Source: Patiria pectinifera (Eukaryota > Echinodermata > Asteroidea > Valvatida > Asterinidae). Taken from it: a stretch of 64,000 nucleotides of DNA. Position 1 is the stretch's first letter, and each line of letters starts with the position of its first letter. The stretch covers positions 1,116,001 through 1,180,000 of the forward strand of contig CM057130.1 of NCBI GenBank assembly GCA_029964075.1, in the 5' to 3' direction. Shown here piece after piece: positions 23,319 to 35,240 of the stretch. The position numbers and the translations under genes were made by a program. Below the pieces are notes generated by a model. That model was not told where the DNA came from. It ran no database searches and was given only the letters and a program-made list of their open reading frames with translations.

Positions 23319-23464
23319 TTGCGGCTGCGGGATGTCAAATCCGTCTACCGCAGCTGCAGTACACAGTTTATATATATATATATATAAATAAAGATAAAAC
23401 AAACGTTTAATGTGTGTGTTTATAACTCCTTTTATTTTTGGCTGAGGTAAACTAACCCATTTGC

Positions 23465-23620
23465 CCCTGGCCTCCCTTGACTCCTCTGATCGGAAGAAAC
23501 TCTGCACCTGATGAAATAATGATTATATAGGGTCTCGTGATTCAAACTGGGTCTCGTGATTCAAATGGTTTGGCTTTTCCAGTGAAATCTTTAAAACTCA
23601 GGATGTTTACGCCCATAATA
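23465..23620. repeat. diverged copy of a Block A sub-repeat
   Basis: CTCTGATCGGAAGAAACTCT, then GCACCTGATGAAATAATGAT and GGCTTTTCCAGTG, parallels 4455-4555 of Block A. This shows that part of the 4.4-kb unit also exists as a dispersed element. Confidence 0.6.
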
Positions 23621-23675
23621 TTTATAAAATCCATAAACTATAAACACTTGACAGGGTTTGAGTCACGAGACCCTG

Positions 23676-24555
23676 TAAAGGGTGCAGACCAGTAAAAAGG
23701 TCCGAAATTGCCTACGGCGGCCAAATCACGATTTGCATGCCCTCAAATTCTTTAGTATTAGAGATAGATACTCGCTTACAAACAGATACTCGCTTACAAA
23801 TCAAAAAGGTATTTGTTTACATGTACACCAGGGGGCATAATAAGCTGAGAAACACCCCCAGATAGTGTTTGTGACCATCAGGCCAGTTGTGGGGTATGGA
23901 TAGTGGTTGTACAGGGTGTTTACGTCGTGTATGATCAAACAGTAAACACAAAGACTTTTCGTTTCTCGTTTTGGGGTTTTTTTTAGCGAGGTTTCGATTG
24001 AGCACGGGTGTGCACGACTACAATTAGCTACACGTCACGAACGTGTACGCAGTCGTTCTGCTGCAACAAGCAGAAGGTTGCAGACCAGTAAATAAACTTC
24101 CATAGACTCCTATGGTAAATGCTCACACTTCGGAAATTCGGGAAAATACTCACAACTCTCCAAGGTGTTCGAGACACACATCAATTTCAAGCTTATTTCA
24201 TTATCTTTCATTTTCTTTTCAATTTTTGGGGGTTAATTCATGACTTTTAGGAGAAATTTCCATCCGAAGATGATCACCCCTGGAAAATAGTCCTAAAGCC
24301 TATCGCCATGTTGAAAAACGAAGCCTACACTGCATTGCAAAATAGAGCGCTTTTACGGCCCCAATTTCATTCAAATTTCACAGAAATACAAGCTCAGGGT
24401 CCTGTGCACGGCTTCCACCCTTACTTTTTTTTTACAAACCCTTAAGGTCATGGCCCACAATATGCTCAAATACTAAAGAATTTGAGGGCATGTAAGTCGT
24501 GATTTGGTCAGCGCAGGCAATTACTGGCTTTACTGGTCTGCAACCTTTAAAGAAG
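23676..24555. mobile_element. inverted-repeat element with TGCAGACCAGTAAA ends
   Basis: Arms 23676-23767 and 24458-24555 are inverted copies (GGTGCAGACCAGTAAA against TTTACTGGTCTGCAACC, CCTCAAATTCTTTAGTATT against AATACTAAAGAATTTGAGG). A nested element at 24074-24547 shares the right end and has its own left end AAGGTTGCAGACCAGTAAA, a perfect 19-bp inverted repeat. Confidence 0.7.
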
Positions 24556-25010
24556 CAAAGATGTGTAAAATCCCCCAAACCAGTTGTGCGACATGTGGAA
24601 GGATGGATAACTCTTTTTTAATCAAATATTATTTCATAAAGATATGGGGGGAAAAAACCCTCTGGGTTCGATGTCTGCATGGTCTGAAAACAAGCCCTTT
24701 ATTCATGCTGTTTGCAGCTGCCCTGCTGTAGGGCGCCCCCAACGGGAGTTAATTGAGTTGCAGCTACACTAGCAACCCCCAAATCCCTCCCCCTCACAGC
24801 ACATATCTCATAGGCGCATACGTAGTTACAGTACATAACGCGCGCCCTCATGCGTCGAATCCGGACCATCATGTTAAAAACGTACATGTACATGTTATTT
24901 TCAAGCGATGCAGCAACCCGCTAGCTAACTTTTGCACCACATGTACATGTACATGTATGCACATGCTCTGCAATACATGCACACACATGTACGTGTATTA
25001 CGGATGCATA

Positions 25011-26337
25011 CCTGCAAATAAACTCCCATAGACACTAGTGCTAAATGCCCAGACTTCAAAATTCTTTTTAAAATACTCAAAACTCTCACAGGTATTCAAG
25101 CTGCACAGAAAAATGATAATCAACATGTCATCTGTCGTTTTCTTTTCAATTTTTGGTGGGTTGACCATTGACTTTTCGAGATATTTTCACCCAAAGAAGA
25201 CGACCCCTATTTTCCCCAAAGCGGAAAAGTAGCCATCTTGAAAAACGATCCCTCCACAACATGGCAAAATAGCGACACTTTCGAGCCCAATAGCATCCAA
25301 AATGCTCAGAATTGGAAGCCCCAAGTCCGGGCCAGAGGTTCATTACCATATCTCTTCAATTCCCCAATTTTACGGCGCTCAGAACTCTCTAATGTAGAAT
25401 ATTTTGAGGGTATAACTTTTATTCATGAGCTTGGCGGATCGATTTACCGGTGTGCACCCTATAATAGCAGGCAACTTTTAAATTTTAACACAAAACCACA
25501 TTCAGGACAAGCAGAATATCTCCAAAGTCAATTTTTTGAAAAAAAAAATGAAAGAAAAATATTATCCGAGGTCGATATTAAGCTTGAAAATAGTGATTTT
25601 TTTTGCCCCTGCTAAGCTGTAGAGCGCCCCCAGCGACAATAAATTGAGTTTCAGCTACTTTTAAGCTCAAAATGCCCCCCCCCCCTTTTCAACTAGCAAT
25701 TGTTGTAATCGGGTGATAGCCTACTACTCCCTTATGATTTGGAAGCATCCGTTACGGAAACAAACCTTGTTGATACCTTTAAAACACTTTTCCCCCCTCC
25801 CCGTAGGTTCCGCCCACTGAAAAGACCACTGCCGCGGCACAGCGCATGCGCGAAACGGCCATCTTTGTTATTCTTTATAATAGCAGGCAACTTTTAAATT
25901 TTAACACAAAACCACATTCAGAACAAGCAGAATATCTCCAAAGTCAATTTTTTGGGAAAAAAAAATAAAAGAAACATGTTATCCGAGGTCGATATTAAGC
26001 CCGAAAATAGTAATTTTTTTGCCCCTGCTAAGCTGTAGAGCGCCCCCAGCGACAATGAAGTGTACCTTGTCGGGCATCTGGAAAGGCGTAAACTAAGTGA
26101 TTTTCGCTACTTTTTTCATTTTAAGATACCGACTTAAAGCAAATCCGACTTGAGTCAAGCCTATCCTGTGCATGGCTTCCACCCTTATTTTACTTATTTT
26201 TTTACAAACCCTCAGGTTCACGGCTCAAAGCTTATTATGTTCAAATACTGAAAGATTTGAGGGCATGCAAACCGTCATTTTTGGCCGCGCTGGCGTAGGC
26301 AATTTTAGACCAATTTTACTGGCCTGCACCCTTTACA
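25011..26337. mobile_element. longer relative of the TGCAGACCAGTAAA element
   Basis: The left end CCTGCAAATAAACTCCCATA and the right end TTTTACTGGCCTGCACCCTT correspond to the 24074-24547 element. Inside, 25460-25640 is duplicated directly at 25877-26055 (ATAATAGCAGGCAACTTTTA to AGCGCCCCCAGCGACAAT). Confidence 0.6.
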
Positions 26338-27118
26338 GAAATTGAAACTCAATCAGGAATTCATCCAACTTGCCATTACAATCTTCTCAGTTCAAATTCT
26401 TTCTTTCACCTCTCAAACGGATCACTCACATGACTGTGTAGCGACTCTACCTTCTCTGAACCGGCTATTTTCATTGTATAATGTTGCCAGATCGAGGCTG
26501 TGCATGCCCAATGGCGGAGCGTAAAAAGAGCGAATTTCTTTGAAAAAGCAAAATGATAACTTTAGAGGAACAATTTTGAAAGTTTGTTCCCGGGAAAGGA
26601 CACAAATCTGTGAAATTAAAAAAACAGTTTTCTTTCGAGGAAAGAAATAACTTTTCCAATATATAATTGACTTTGCATGCTTTTAGACAGCAAAAATAAA
26701 CTGTTACATGTATGTACATCGAGAAAAGTCACCAGACGAATTAAACAAGGGCGCCCTCCATAATTCAGATACAAAAACACTCAAGTTTTAATCTAAGTGC
26801 TTGGAAAAAAAAAGCACCTTTGCACTCTATAGAAAAAATCAAATTTTTCACAGGTTGTTTGTGCAATTATTTGAAGATTATTGAAGCCTGAATTGTTTAT
26901 GTTGCAATTTGTTGTATTGAATTCATTGTCATTGTCAGACAGTAGGTATCGCTATACGCGTTCCACGAGACGTGAAAATAAACCCCCTATCGCGAAATCA
27001 GTGTTTTCGTCAAAAATAAATAACAAATGTGAAAAAAAACACTTAATGTTAAACCCGCTAATCATGGTTCCGTGATTTTCTCCGATTGCCAAATGTCCAG
27101 TACAAGCGAAGGTAAGAA
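26338..27118. other. intergenic, no gene seen
   Basis: AT-rich unique sequence. Short ORFs on both strands have no recognisable similarity. Confidence 0.4.
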
Positions 27119-27609
27119 GATTAAAGAGGTTGTGGAATGCTCGAAGACATTTCCGTAATTTTTCGGGTATAGGCCTATGTAGCCTAAGGTGTGATGAAAT
27201 AAAAACGACTTTTGTGACTGTCATGAAAAGGTACAAGTTACTTTTGAGAGCGGTTTTTCAGGTCCTGTTTCGACCCGAACGAGCAATTTGTGTAAAAGTC
27301 GTCGTTTGGGGCAGCAAACAAAACAAAGTAAATCGTGACGTAATAAACAGGACTCCCGATGCAGCGTAGTATAAACGAGTCCTGTTTATTACGTCACGAG
27401 TTTTCTCATTTTACGGAGAACCCGACGACTGTTGTTTTCAATTATGCGCTCGCCGACCAACAAATTACTCGATGAATTTCAGTTTTATAAACATATAAAC
27501 GCACATTACAAGAGAATGGGACTTTTTCATTATGATATATATGGGTCTACTCTACTATAAAAAATATAAAAAACAAAACGACTTTCAGCATTCCACAACC
27601 TCTTTAATC
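27119..27609. mobile_element. foldback element with a second hairpin inside
   Basis: Perfect 20-bp inverted ends GATTAAAGAGGTTGTGGAAT / ATTCCACAACCTCTTTAATC. A separate inner palindrome CGTGACGTAATAAACAGGAC / GTCCTGTTTATTACGTCACG lies around 27330-27405. No transposase is seen. Confidence 0.7.
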
Positions 27610-28751
27610 ATGGATGCATGGCGTTATTTAAGGTGGCGTTTGTTCTATCGACCTTAATTATGCGATAAGGCGGAGTCAGAGGACAAAGCCTTTGTATTTA
27701 CGAGCTGGGCTCGAGCAAACCAATTGTGCATTCATTGTTAAGGAAGGAAAATACCCCCCCCCCAAAAAAAAAAAAACGGCGAACAGACGGGAAATCTAAA
27801 CAATTGATTGTTTTCAATGCTTCATTTATTAAGGCTAAACGCAAACTGCAACAGACTGGTTACATTAGGTCGCTGCAATAAAATAAAGAAATTAACAATA
27901 ATTGAAAAGGGGGGGGGGGAAATGGCCAAGGAAATGATGAACAAACACCAAAAGCTGATACAAAAAGAAACATTGAAGAAAAAGCTAAAAGGAAGACGTC
28001 AAAGAAAACTATAGAGGTCTTATGTTTGTTTGAAAACAGGACATAGGGCTTTTCCGCTTATTATTTTCGCATGACTTTATTTTTCCATTGTGGACTTGGT
28101 TTCTACTAAGCTTGAAGTCAACCCAATGAAAGGAAGTGTTAAATTTTGGAAGCGGAATGAAATTGTAAATATTAGACAAATAATAAAAAATTAACCGATG
28201 ACGTCATTGTGACGTCATTTCGGATTTTGCATACTAATACTATTATCTAACTATCCACCAAGTTTCATGACAATCAGACTTTCCCTTATATGTGTTTTTC
28301 AAAAATCGCTTTTTGATGATTTCATGATGACGTCACACATTTTTCAATTTTTTTTTGCATATACCTATTACCTAGCAAACATAATACAACAGAATTTTGA
28401 ATTTTGCATGTTGAAAGAAAGCAAAAAAAATCATAACAAAAACAAAGGGTTTTCCCGCAGCTTTGCGGAAAACCGTTTTGAGGTATGCTGGGAACTAATA
28501 GAACAGCGCTGTTTCGTAGCAGTAAATACAAAAGAGTTTGCCCATACCAAATAGCGCCCCCTAGTGTGTCAAACATTATCTCAAAGAAGCCCGTGACCGA
28601 CAAAATGAAAAGATCTGACACAATGAAAAAAAAAATTATATTTGCTTATTCACCAGTAACATTAAACTGGAATATATGATCAAACAAAAAGCAAGCTAAT
28701 AAAATGAATGCATGCAGATTTGTCTTCAGGGAGATGTGGGCTGGGCTTGTT
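27610..28751. other. region downstream of the saposin-B gene
   Basis: Holds the 3' UTR of the minus-strand gene at its right edge and, at 28195-28335, a GATGACGTCATTGTGACGTC segment related in style to Block B. No clear minus-strand AATAAA was found near 28600-28750, so the transcript end is undefined. Confidence 0.4.
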
Positions 28752-31456
28752 CTACTTGAAGAGGTCTTTCCCAGACGCTCCCCCCATCTTCTTGACAATG
28801 CTGCCCAAAACGTTCAGCTGCTGGTTCATTTCCGGGGACTTGCAGAGAAATGCGCACCTTTCGGGATTCTGCAAATGAATGATTATTTAAATAAGGAAAT
28901 GAGAAAAAAGTGAGGTAATTGCCACAATGGTATTTTTTTATTTGCCTTTTTAATTGAGGGGGGGCGGTGTTTTGTTCATTTTATGAGGCTTGATATGTAA
29001 TGTACTTTCTGTAAATATACCATCAACATAATATACAGCTGATAATGCTTATCATGGTATTTTTGCAGTTATGGGGACATTTGAATATTGCATGGAGTTT
29101 TAAATCGTCACTTCATACTTGCAGAGTATTTTTGAAATGTTAATCGTGTAGATCAGGGGGACAATGTTTGCGGTTTTGCTTTTCTCAAGCTATGTTTGAC
29201 GAAAACAATAATTCTATTCTCATTTATTCTATTTGTGTGTGTACAATAGGTTATATATGTTAGTCTATGTAGAGTCAGGTATTATGAGGTATACGACCAC
29301 AAAAACTCATGAATGGCGAAGAGTGTGTGACCGGCAGAAGGGCATTTGTGCATATTCCCTTATGCAATAGCGCGTAATGACCAAAATGTTCCCAGCAAAA
29401 GGGCATATGCAGAAAACTGCCTCCATTTTAATGAAATTTAAACATTTTTGTCAGAAATAAATACAAGTTGTTCCTAAACTTATCATTCATACGTGTGACA
29501 AATTTCAAATGCTTACAATTTATATTACATGTGGGAGAACATTGGATACATAATGCGCGCAGGGTAACAATGGAACCTTTCAATGCGATTTTCTTGAAAA
29601 TGATTTTTGCGTCAGAACGCTCATACACCCTTCTGCCGGGCACCCGACGAGTTATAACTTTGAGCACTTTCATTAATCCAATCTAGGTAAAATACGCTAT
29701 GCTTTTAAGAACACTAACCAAATAGGTGTTGGAGAATGCTACGACCAGCTTTGGGATGTCTTGGATATAGTCTTCGCAGTAAACCTTGAAACCCTCAGGG
29801 ATCAAGTAAGTGCACGCAACCTGCCTCTGGGTATTCTGCAACAAGTCCTGTAAGCGATAATTTGATTCGAAAATTCATTGAACACTCAGTCATTGCAATC
29901 ATGGCTTAATGACTCATCGGTAAAACATAATCAAACACAAAACAAAACCACGAGGAAGGCGACACATTATTTACTTTTAAAACTTAGGGCACTTTTTTTG
30001 TCAAATTTGCAACTACTTCTCACTTTACTGGCTTTAATAATGTTACCAACTTTTTTTGAGAGAATCTTACTCACCAAGAATACCTTGTCAGTGCTCACGT
30101 TATACGCGAAGTTCAACACTTCTTCACAGAGCACACATAAGTAGTTGTCATCTCGTTGTTCAGTTGGCAACATTTGGATCTGTTGATGTACGCCGATGGC
30201 TAAGTAGATATAAAAAAAATATCAATTGAATCCGTCTATTAAAAGAACATTTATAAATACCTGATAAATAAATAGGCACTTTTCCCAATTCGTATTCGTC
30301 GACAGCCCGTCATGTAGTCGGTTTTAAATGGTTGATAAAGACCGGCAGGGCTGGCTGGTCTTAAACACTTTTCTAGTGTCACATGAAATTTGGACTTCTA
30401 TCAAATCCGGTGCCATTACCGTTTCCTTGGTTGAACGTTCAATCCTCACGTAGGCATGCGCAATATACTACCAGTGAGTCAGTGTTTCATAGTCCTAAAT
30501 TCAAACTACACCCTACCTCGTCCCCAGAGCTTACTTTATTTCCAACCTCGTTTCCAATCCCTGGATAGGAAACTTTCTTCCTGCATCCTGATTCGATACC
30601 GCAATTTGCTAATAATAGATTTATATCGTGTAGTTGGTGTTGTTATTTCCAACGTGCATTACATGTTTTCACGATCATTGTAGTTAAAGCGTCCAAGCCT
30701 TCTCAATAATACTCCTTTTCTTTCCAGTTCGCTGATATTAATATGAAATGTAATACTGCATATTGGCGGGCCAGATTGTAACATTTTAACTTTAACAAAT
30801 CGTGTTTTAATAACTCACGGCGTGACGAATCGATGCTGTTTTTACCCCAGACACCGCATACAAAAACAAACGCAAACTTAACGCACATACGGGCACCAGA
30901 CTATTGCTCAAAAATCTTGCACATGCAAATGATCCAATAACAGGGTGAGAGAGCAGGTAGTGGTGGGCGCGTAATTCTCGACGCCCTAGGGACGAGGTTG
31001 AACTACACCGTACATCTGCGTTCTACGCCATATCATGAAGTACGCACGACGCGCGCGCCAATCTCCATTAAGAATTTGTTCACCTGCAGAAGGCCTTACC
31101 AGTCGATTGCTACCTAGAGAGGTGTTTTGTTGAACGAAATCGTTGAAAATTGATAATTTTAGCATTTTTTTTTTACTTTTGGACCGAAAAGTTTTGATTT
31201 TACCTAAAATAAAAACATATTTTAAGAGGATTTGAGCGTCAATAATCGAGGAAATAGCTTTTCTGGTTTAATTAAACTGCGTAAGGAGAACGGAAATCGA
31301 TTTTGTTGAAGAGCATGTGAGCAACTTAGCTTCATCTTATTTCAAGCAAAAGAAGATTCGCTTTCTCTGCAGGATCATGTCTCCCTACTTTTACTGACCT
31401 TGCCCGCTCACCGCCACGATGAACACGATCACCAAAAACCCAACGCTGTTGTCCAT
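28752..31456 (-). CDS. secreted single saposin-B domain protein (4 coding exons, complete)
   Basis: Coding exons on the minus strand are 31399-31456, 30075-30199, 29719-29835 and 28752-28868, giving 417 nt and 138 residues. Introns are GT-AG; the first is phase 1, the other two phase 0. Residues 1-19 form a signal peptide (MDN, then a run of hydrophobic residues, cut near SGQ-A). Six cysteines at 41, 44, 69, 81, 105 and 109 give C-x2-C-x24-C-x11-C-x23-C-x3-C, the saposin-B disulphide pattern, with the typical LIPEGFKVYCEDYI at 72-85 where saposins have LP..C..V..Y. A glycosylation sequon N-V-S lies at 53-55, the usual saposin position. The last cysteine pair is closer than in vertebrate saposins (x3 against about x5). 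A tail of about 29 residues rich in Lys and Gly follows. Single-domain members include amoebapores, NK-lysin and lipid-binding proteins; whether this one is antimicrobial or digestive cannot be told. Introns 1-3 are about 1.2, 0.24 and 0.85 kb, and intron 1 holds a MITE (30513-31000). Confidence 0.85.
30513..31000. mobile_element. MITE with 9-bp target duplication in saposin-gene intron 1
   Basis: Ends CTACCTCGTCCCCAGAGC and GCCCTAGGGACGAGGTTG form inverted repeats, flanked by a perfect AACTACACC duplication (30504-30512 and 31001-31009). An inverted, truncated, diverged relative lies inside the hAT-like element at about 1715-2115. The 9-bp duplication suggests a Mutator- or Merlin-like mobiliser; that is inference. 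Confidence 0.8.
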
Positions 31457-31597
31457 TTTAGAAGAGTTTTTCGGGTATGCTGTAAATCGTCAAATGACAA
31501 CACAAGTTTTGCTCTCTCGTGAGGAGACTGCACTAGGTTTCGACTTTGAATGACTAACCTCAAGCTTGCGATAAACATTTCAGACCGTCGGCGGCAG

Positions 31598-31605
31598 CTT
31601 TTATA
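31598..31605 (-). promoter_or_regulatory. TATA box of the saposin-B gene
   Basis: On the minus strand the sequence reads GTGTATAAAAGCTGCCG, an excellent TATA box 142 bp upstream of the start codon at 31456. With the usual spacing of about 30 bp, transcription would begin near 31570 and leave a 5' UTR of about 115 nt without introns. This independently supports the chosen first exon. Confidence 0.65.
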
Positions 31606-32351
31606 CACCCTGCAAGGGCGGATCCATGGCGGTGGTGGGGTGGCTACCTCGGGGGTCCGTAAACGTCATCACAAAATATTGCAAATCTTACCCAATGCTT
31701 CATTCAGGCCTTTGGTCGTTTTTACGCAGGAACTCCAACGCCTCGTCCACCCCATCCCCCGAAACGATTTCAACACCCCAAGCCACCCCCTTTTGAAAAT
31801 TGGATTCGTCACTACCCAGATTTTGCATGTCCCCGGGAAGACAGGTATTGTCCCAAGTTATACATACGTGTTCTATCCAATCAAACGCCGTGCAAAACAA
31901 TAGCCCTTCCTACCGGGGCTAGGCTCAACCAATCGTTCGTCAGATGTCAGTGGTTCTTATATGCTTTTTTTTAGGATGAGTAAAAAATGCAATAATGCGA
32001 AGGAGCCATTTTTTTTTAAACCAAGTTGGAATTTTGAACATTTTAACCTTGCAAGAATGACACATTCCTTCGTAACCTTGTGTGAAAATAATCGCATTGA
32101 CTGTTTGTTTTTGTGAACATTTTACTGCGGTACCCGATTTACGTTTTTGTCCACGTGGCGTGAGAATTGTGCATAAGAGCGAAGAAACTGCACAATAAAG
32201 ACAATATAGACAACACAGATTTATAACTGACTGAACCTTAGCTCGAGCTATTTTTTTTTACTGCTTCACTTCATTATGTATATATTGTACAACATTTCTG
32301 TGAGCTACATATAGTTACTGTATCCTTCATTGTTCGCACAATTGCAGCTCT
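31606..32351. other. upstream of the saposin-B gene, no gene seen
   Basis: Begins with a GGCGGATCCATGGCGGTGG patch resembling ends of GGCGTAGCC-type repeats, about 5 bp upstream of the TATA box. The rest is AT-rich non-coding sequence. Confidence 0.4.
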
Positions 32352-33602
32352 GGGGCCAAATTCACGAAGGCTTCGCAACGTTAGCGAAGTCGCACAATAC
32401 CTCGCTAACGCTAATTTTGTATTCACAAAGCTACGCTTCGCAAACACTTCGCAAATGTTAGCGAAACCGACATATTTTCGCAAACACCGCTTAAAGGTTT
32501 GCACATTATTCACAAAGGCCTCGCAAACTTTGCGATTTTGCAATCTCTTCGCAAAAGGTTGGCTAACGCGAGATTTTTTTGCGACGAGTCCGAAGTCGTC
32601 GCTAACTCCTCGTACCTAACGATATGACGCCTTTGCTCGAACTGGATGAAGAACTCCATCACGAATTACGCCAAAATATGGTCTGTTTGACCTTACCAAC
32701 GCGTTCAGGAAGATACAGCGATGATCATAGCGAAAATTAAGGTACACAAAATTGGTTGACCTCTCCAAGGGTATCAGACGTCAGATATGATGTCCCCACA
32801 TCTTAAAAATTGTTTCCATGGCACAAAGAGTTAACTTTTAGACTTTGGTCATGAGAAAGTGTCATTTACAAGCTTAAAGCTTATGATAGGGTTTACAAAT
32901 TTTAGGACCTCTCGTATTTGGTTACTAGGGGTTACATATGAAATGTATGGAAAAATTTCTTCATAGCCTGAACACCTTTCATTTACATTTGGATCGTGAT
33001 ATGAATTGTTCCCTCATTTATTTATTATTTTCATTGTTTGAAAACCTATAGACTTGGGTCATAGGAAAGTGAAGTTCCGAAGAATAATTGTTATAAATTA
33101 TGTAAAGGTCGTTGACCTCTCAAAGGTCACCAGAGATCAAATATGAAATGCCTCTATTCTGAAAAACAAAATTGAGGCGTGCAGAAAAAAAACATGCGAA
33201 GTTTCATGCTTTTATCACACAAAAGTGCAGAATTCTTGAAAATATTGGGGCTATGCCACTCCACTATTGGGAGATTCGAGCTTTCCTTTGCTTTGCTGCC
33301 ATCTTGCCCGTCTTTGGCAGTGTAACCATGCACGTATACCTATTTATATATGGGTCGAATGAATAGGATGCTCAAACTTACCTAGTGATTACATAACACA
33401 TCGTTTGGCGTCTTCACTGATGTATGATGTATACATTTTAATAAGAATCCACTGTTTGGACTTGGCGAAGGTTCGCCAACTTAGTGATTTCGCAATGTAG
33501 CGAAAGGTTTGCTCAAACCATCGTGAATACTACGCATCGCTAAGCAGTTTGCTTAGCTTAAGCTTCGCTATATATTTGCGAAGCATTCGTGAATTTGGCC
33601 CC
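32352..33602. mobile_element. DNA transposon relic with GGGGCCAAATTCACGAA ends
   Basis: GGGGCCAAATTCACGAAGGC at the left and GCATTCGTGAATTTGGCCCC at the right are inverted. Both subterminal regions are packed with TTCGCAAA and TTAGCGAA motifs. The interior repeats a TTGACCTCT-containing module about 355 bp apart (32757 and 33112). No transposase and no clear target duplication. Confidence 0.75.
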
Positions 33603-34284
33603 TGCCCTCTACTTGGCAACCCTGCAAGACAATGCATGTCTCAGCTCTAGAAAGTAAAAAGTTCACAAAAGACAAACGGTATTAAATGCGATTAACTTCA
33701 TTTTTTCCACACAAGGTTACTAACGAACATGTCATTCTTACAAGATTTAAATAGTTCAAAACTTCAAATTGGATTTGAAAAAAAAAGTTAGGCGATGGAT
33801 TGCCTAACGTGGGGGACTTTAATAAGTTCAAAGAAATCCTCTAAATAGGCCAAATAGTTCGGGCTCCAGACCCCTAGAAAATGTTGATGCACTAAGACCT
33901 GCTGATTCAGAATCTGGACGGTGGATTAAAACTAGACCGGCGAAAACGCATGTTTAGGTCAAAATCCAATATGGCCACCATTTCCTCCCAGAAAACATCA
34001 AAAGTAGGATTTTTTAAAACTAAATTCATCAATAATCGACCGTTCAACCCAAATTTGGCTCAGAATGTGATTTGCGGTAAATAAGCATTTGTACAAAATT
34101 TCACTTGGAGGCTATTTTAGATTGTTTTTGCAAAATCCGAAATGGCGAACATTTTTGTCCCTCCCCTAACAAAAATAAAGCAAAGAAATATATATATTAT
34201 ATCCCAAGAGCCAGAGTCCTTTATTTGTTCAGGAATGCCCAAGTGTTTGGTAGGTATTTTGGGGAACACCTTGGTTACACCTCG

Positions 34285-35240
34285 GGGAATTCGAATTGGC
34301 TAGTCTTAAGGTCACTGGGTGGTGGACCTGGTAACCAGGAGCGGAAAAGTGACGTCACATAACTATACAAAATACGGCAAATGCGCATCACTGAGATTAC
34401 GGGCCATGTTTATGATTTAATTCCTTTTTCAAAGAAGTTCATATCAATATGAACATTTAGAACAGATGTCTAAGTTTGAATAGGGTATTTGACCACAAGG
34501 ACCGTTTGATCATGCTACATGTGGTTTAGGTCTTCGTTGCGTAGCAACCGCATCCTCTTTAGCAACATCCATTTGGAGCCTGATTAACGTGATAAAAGAG
34601 AATCTACAACGAGAGTGATCAGGTGTGTGGCGTTATTTCTGAAAAGTTTCCACATTGGTGTATTCGAATTGGTTCGTCTTACGGTTATCTGGTGATGGAC
34701 CTGGATACAAGGAGCAGATAAGCGACGTCACACAAGAAGATGAAAAAAACCGACTGATGCACATCATTAAGAACGTGTGAGTAATTTCGATTGAATATTA
34801 GACCCCAAAGATCATTTAATGATACTTGGTAAATGTTTTGCTGCCTAGCAACCGCTTCCTCCTTAGCAACAACCCTTTTGGAGCCTGTTTAACTTACTGA
34901 AAACGAATCTACAACAGAAATGACCGAGTAATTGTTGGTATTAAATGGAAAGGTTCTATTTTGGGATATTGAAATGGGTATATCTTACGGTTACCTGGCG
35001 GTGGACCTTGATGCAAGAAGTAATTACGGGACATCACACAAGTACAAGCAAATGAAAAAAAAATATGGCTTATGCAAAAACTGTCCATATTTAAGAATGA
35101 TTTCCTTTCAAATAAGTTCACACAAATAAAAAGAACCCAAAAGTGGAGATCTCTGGGTAATTTAAATAAGATATCACACCTCCAGGACAAAGTGATCATA
35201 ATAACAAAGATTTGTGTTGCCTAGAAACAAGCTTCATTCT
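34285..35240. repeat. three degenerate tandem units of 306-372 bp with X-box-like sites
   Basis: Units start at GAATTCGAATTGG (34288), GTATTCGAATTGG (34660) and ATATTGAAATGGG (34966). Each contains GGTGGACCTGG-like and GACGTCACA-like stretches and, near its end, an RFX-type palindrome: GTTGCGTAGCAAC (34536), GCTGCCTAGCAAC (34840) and GTTGCCTAGAAAC (35217). No coding potential seen. Confidence 0.65.
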
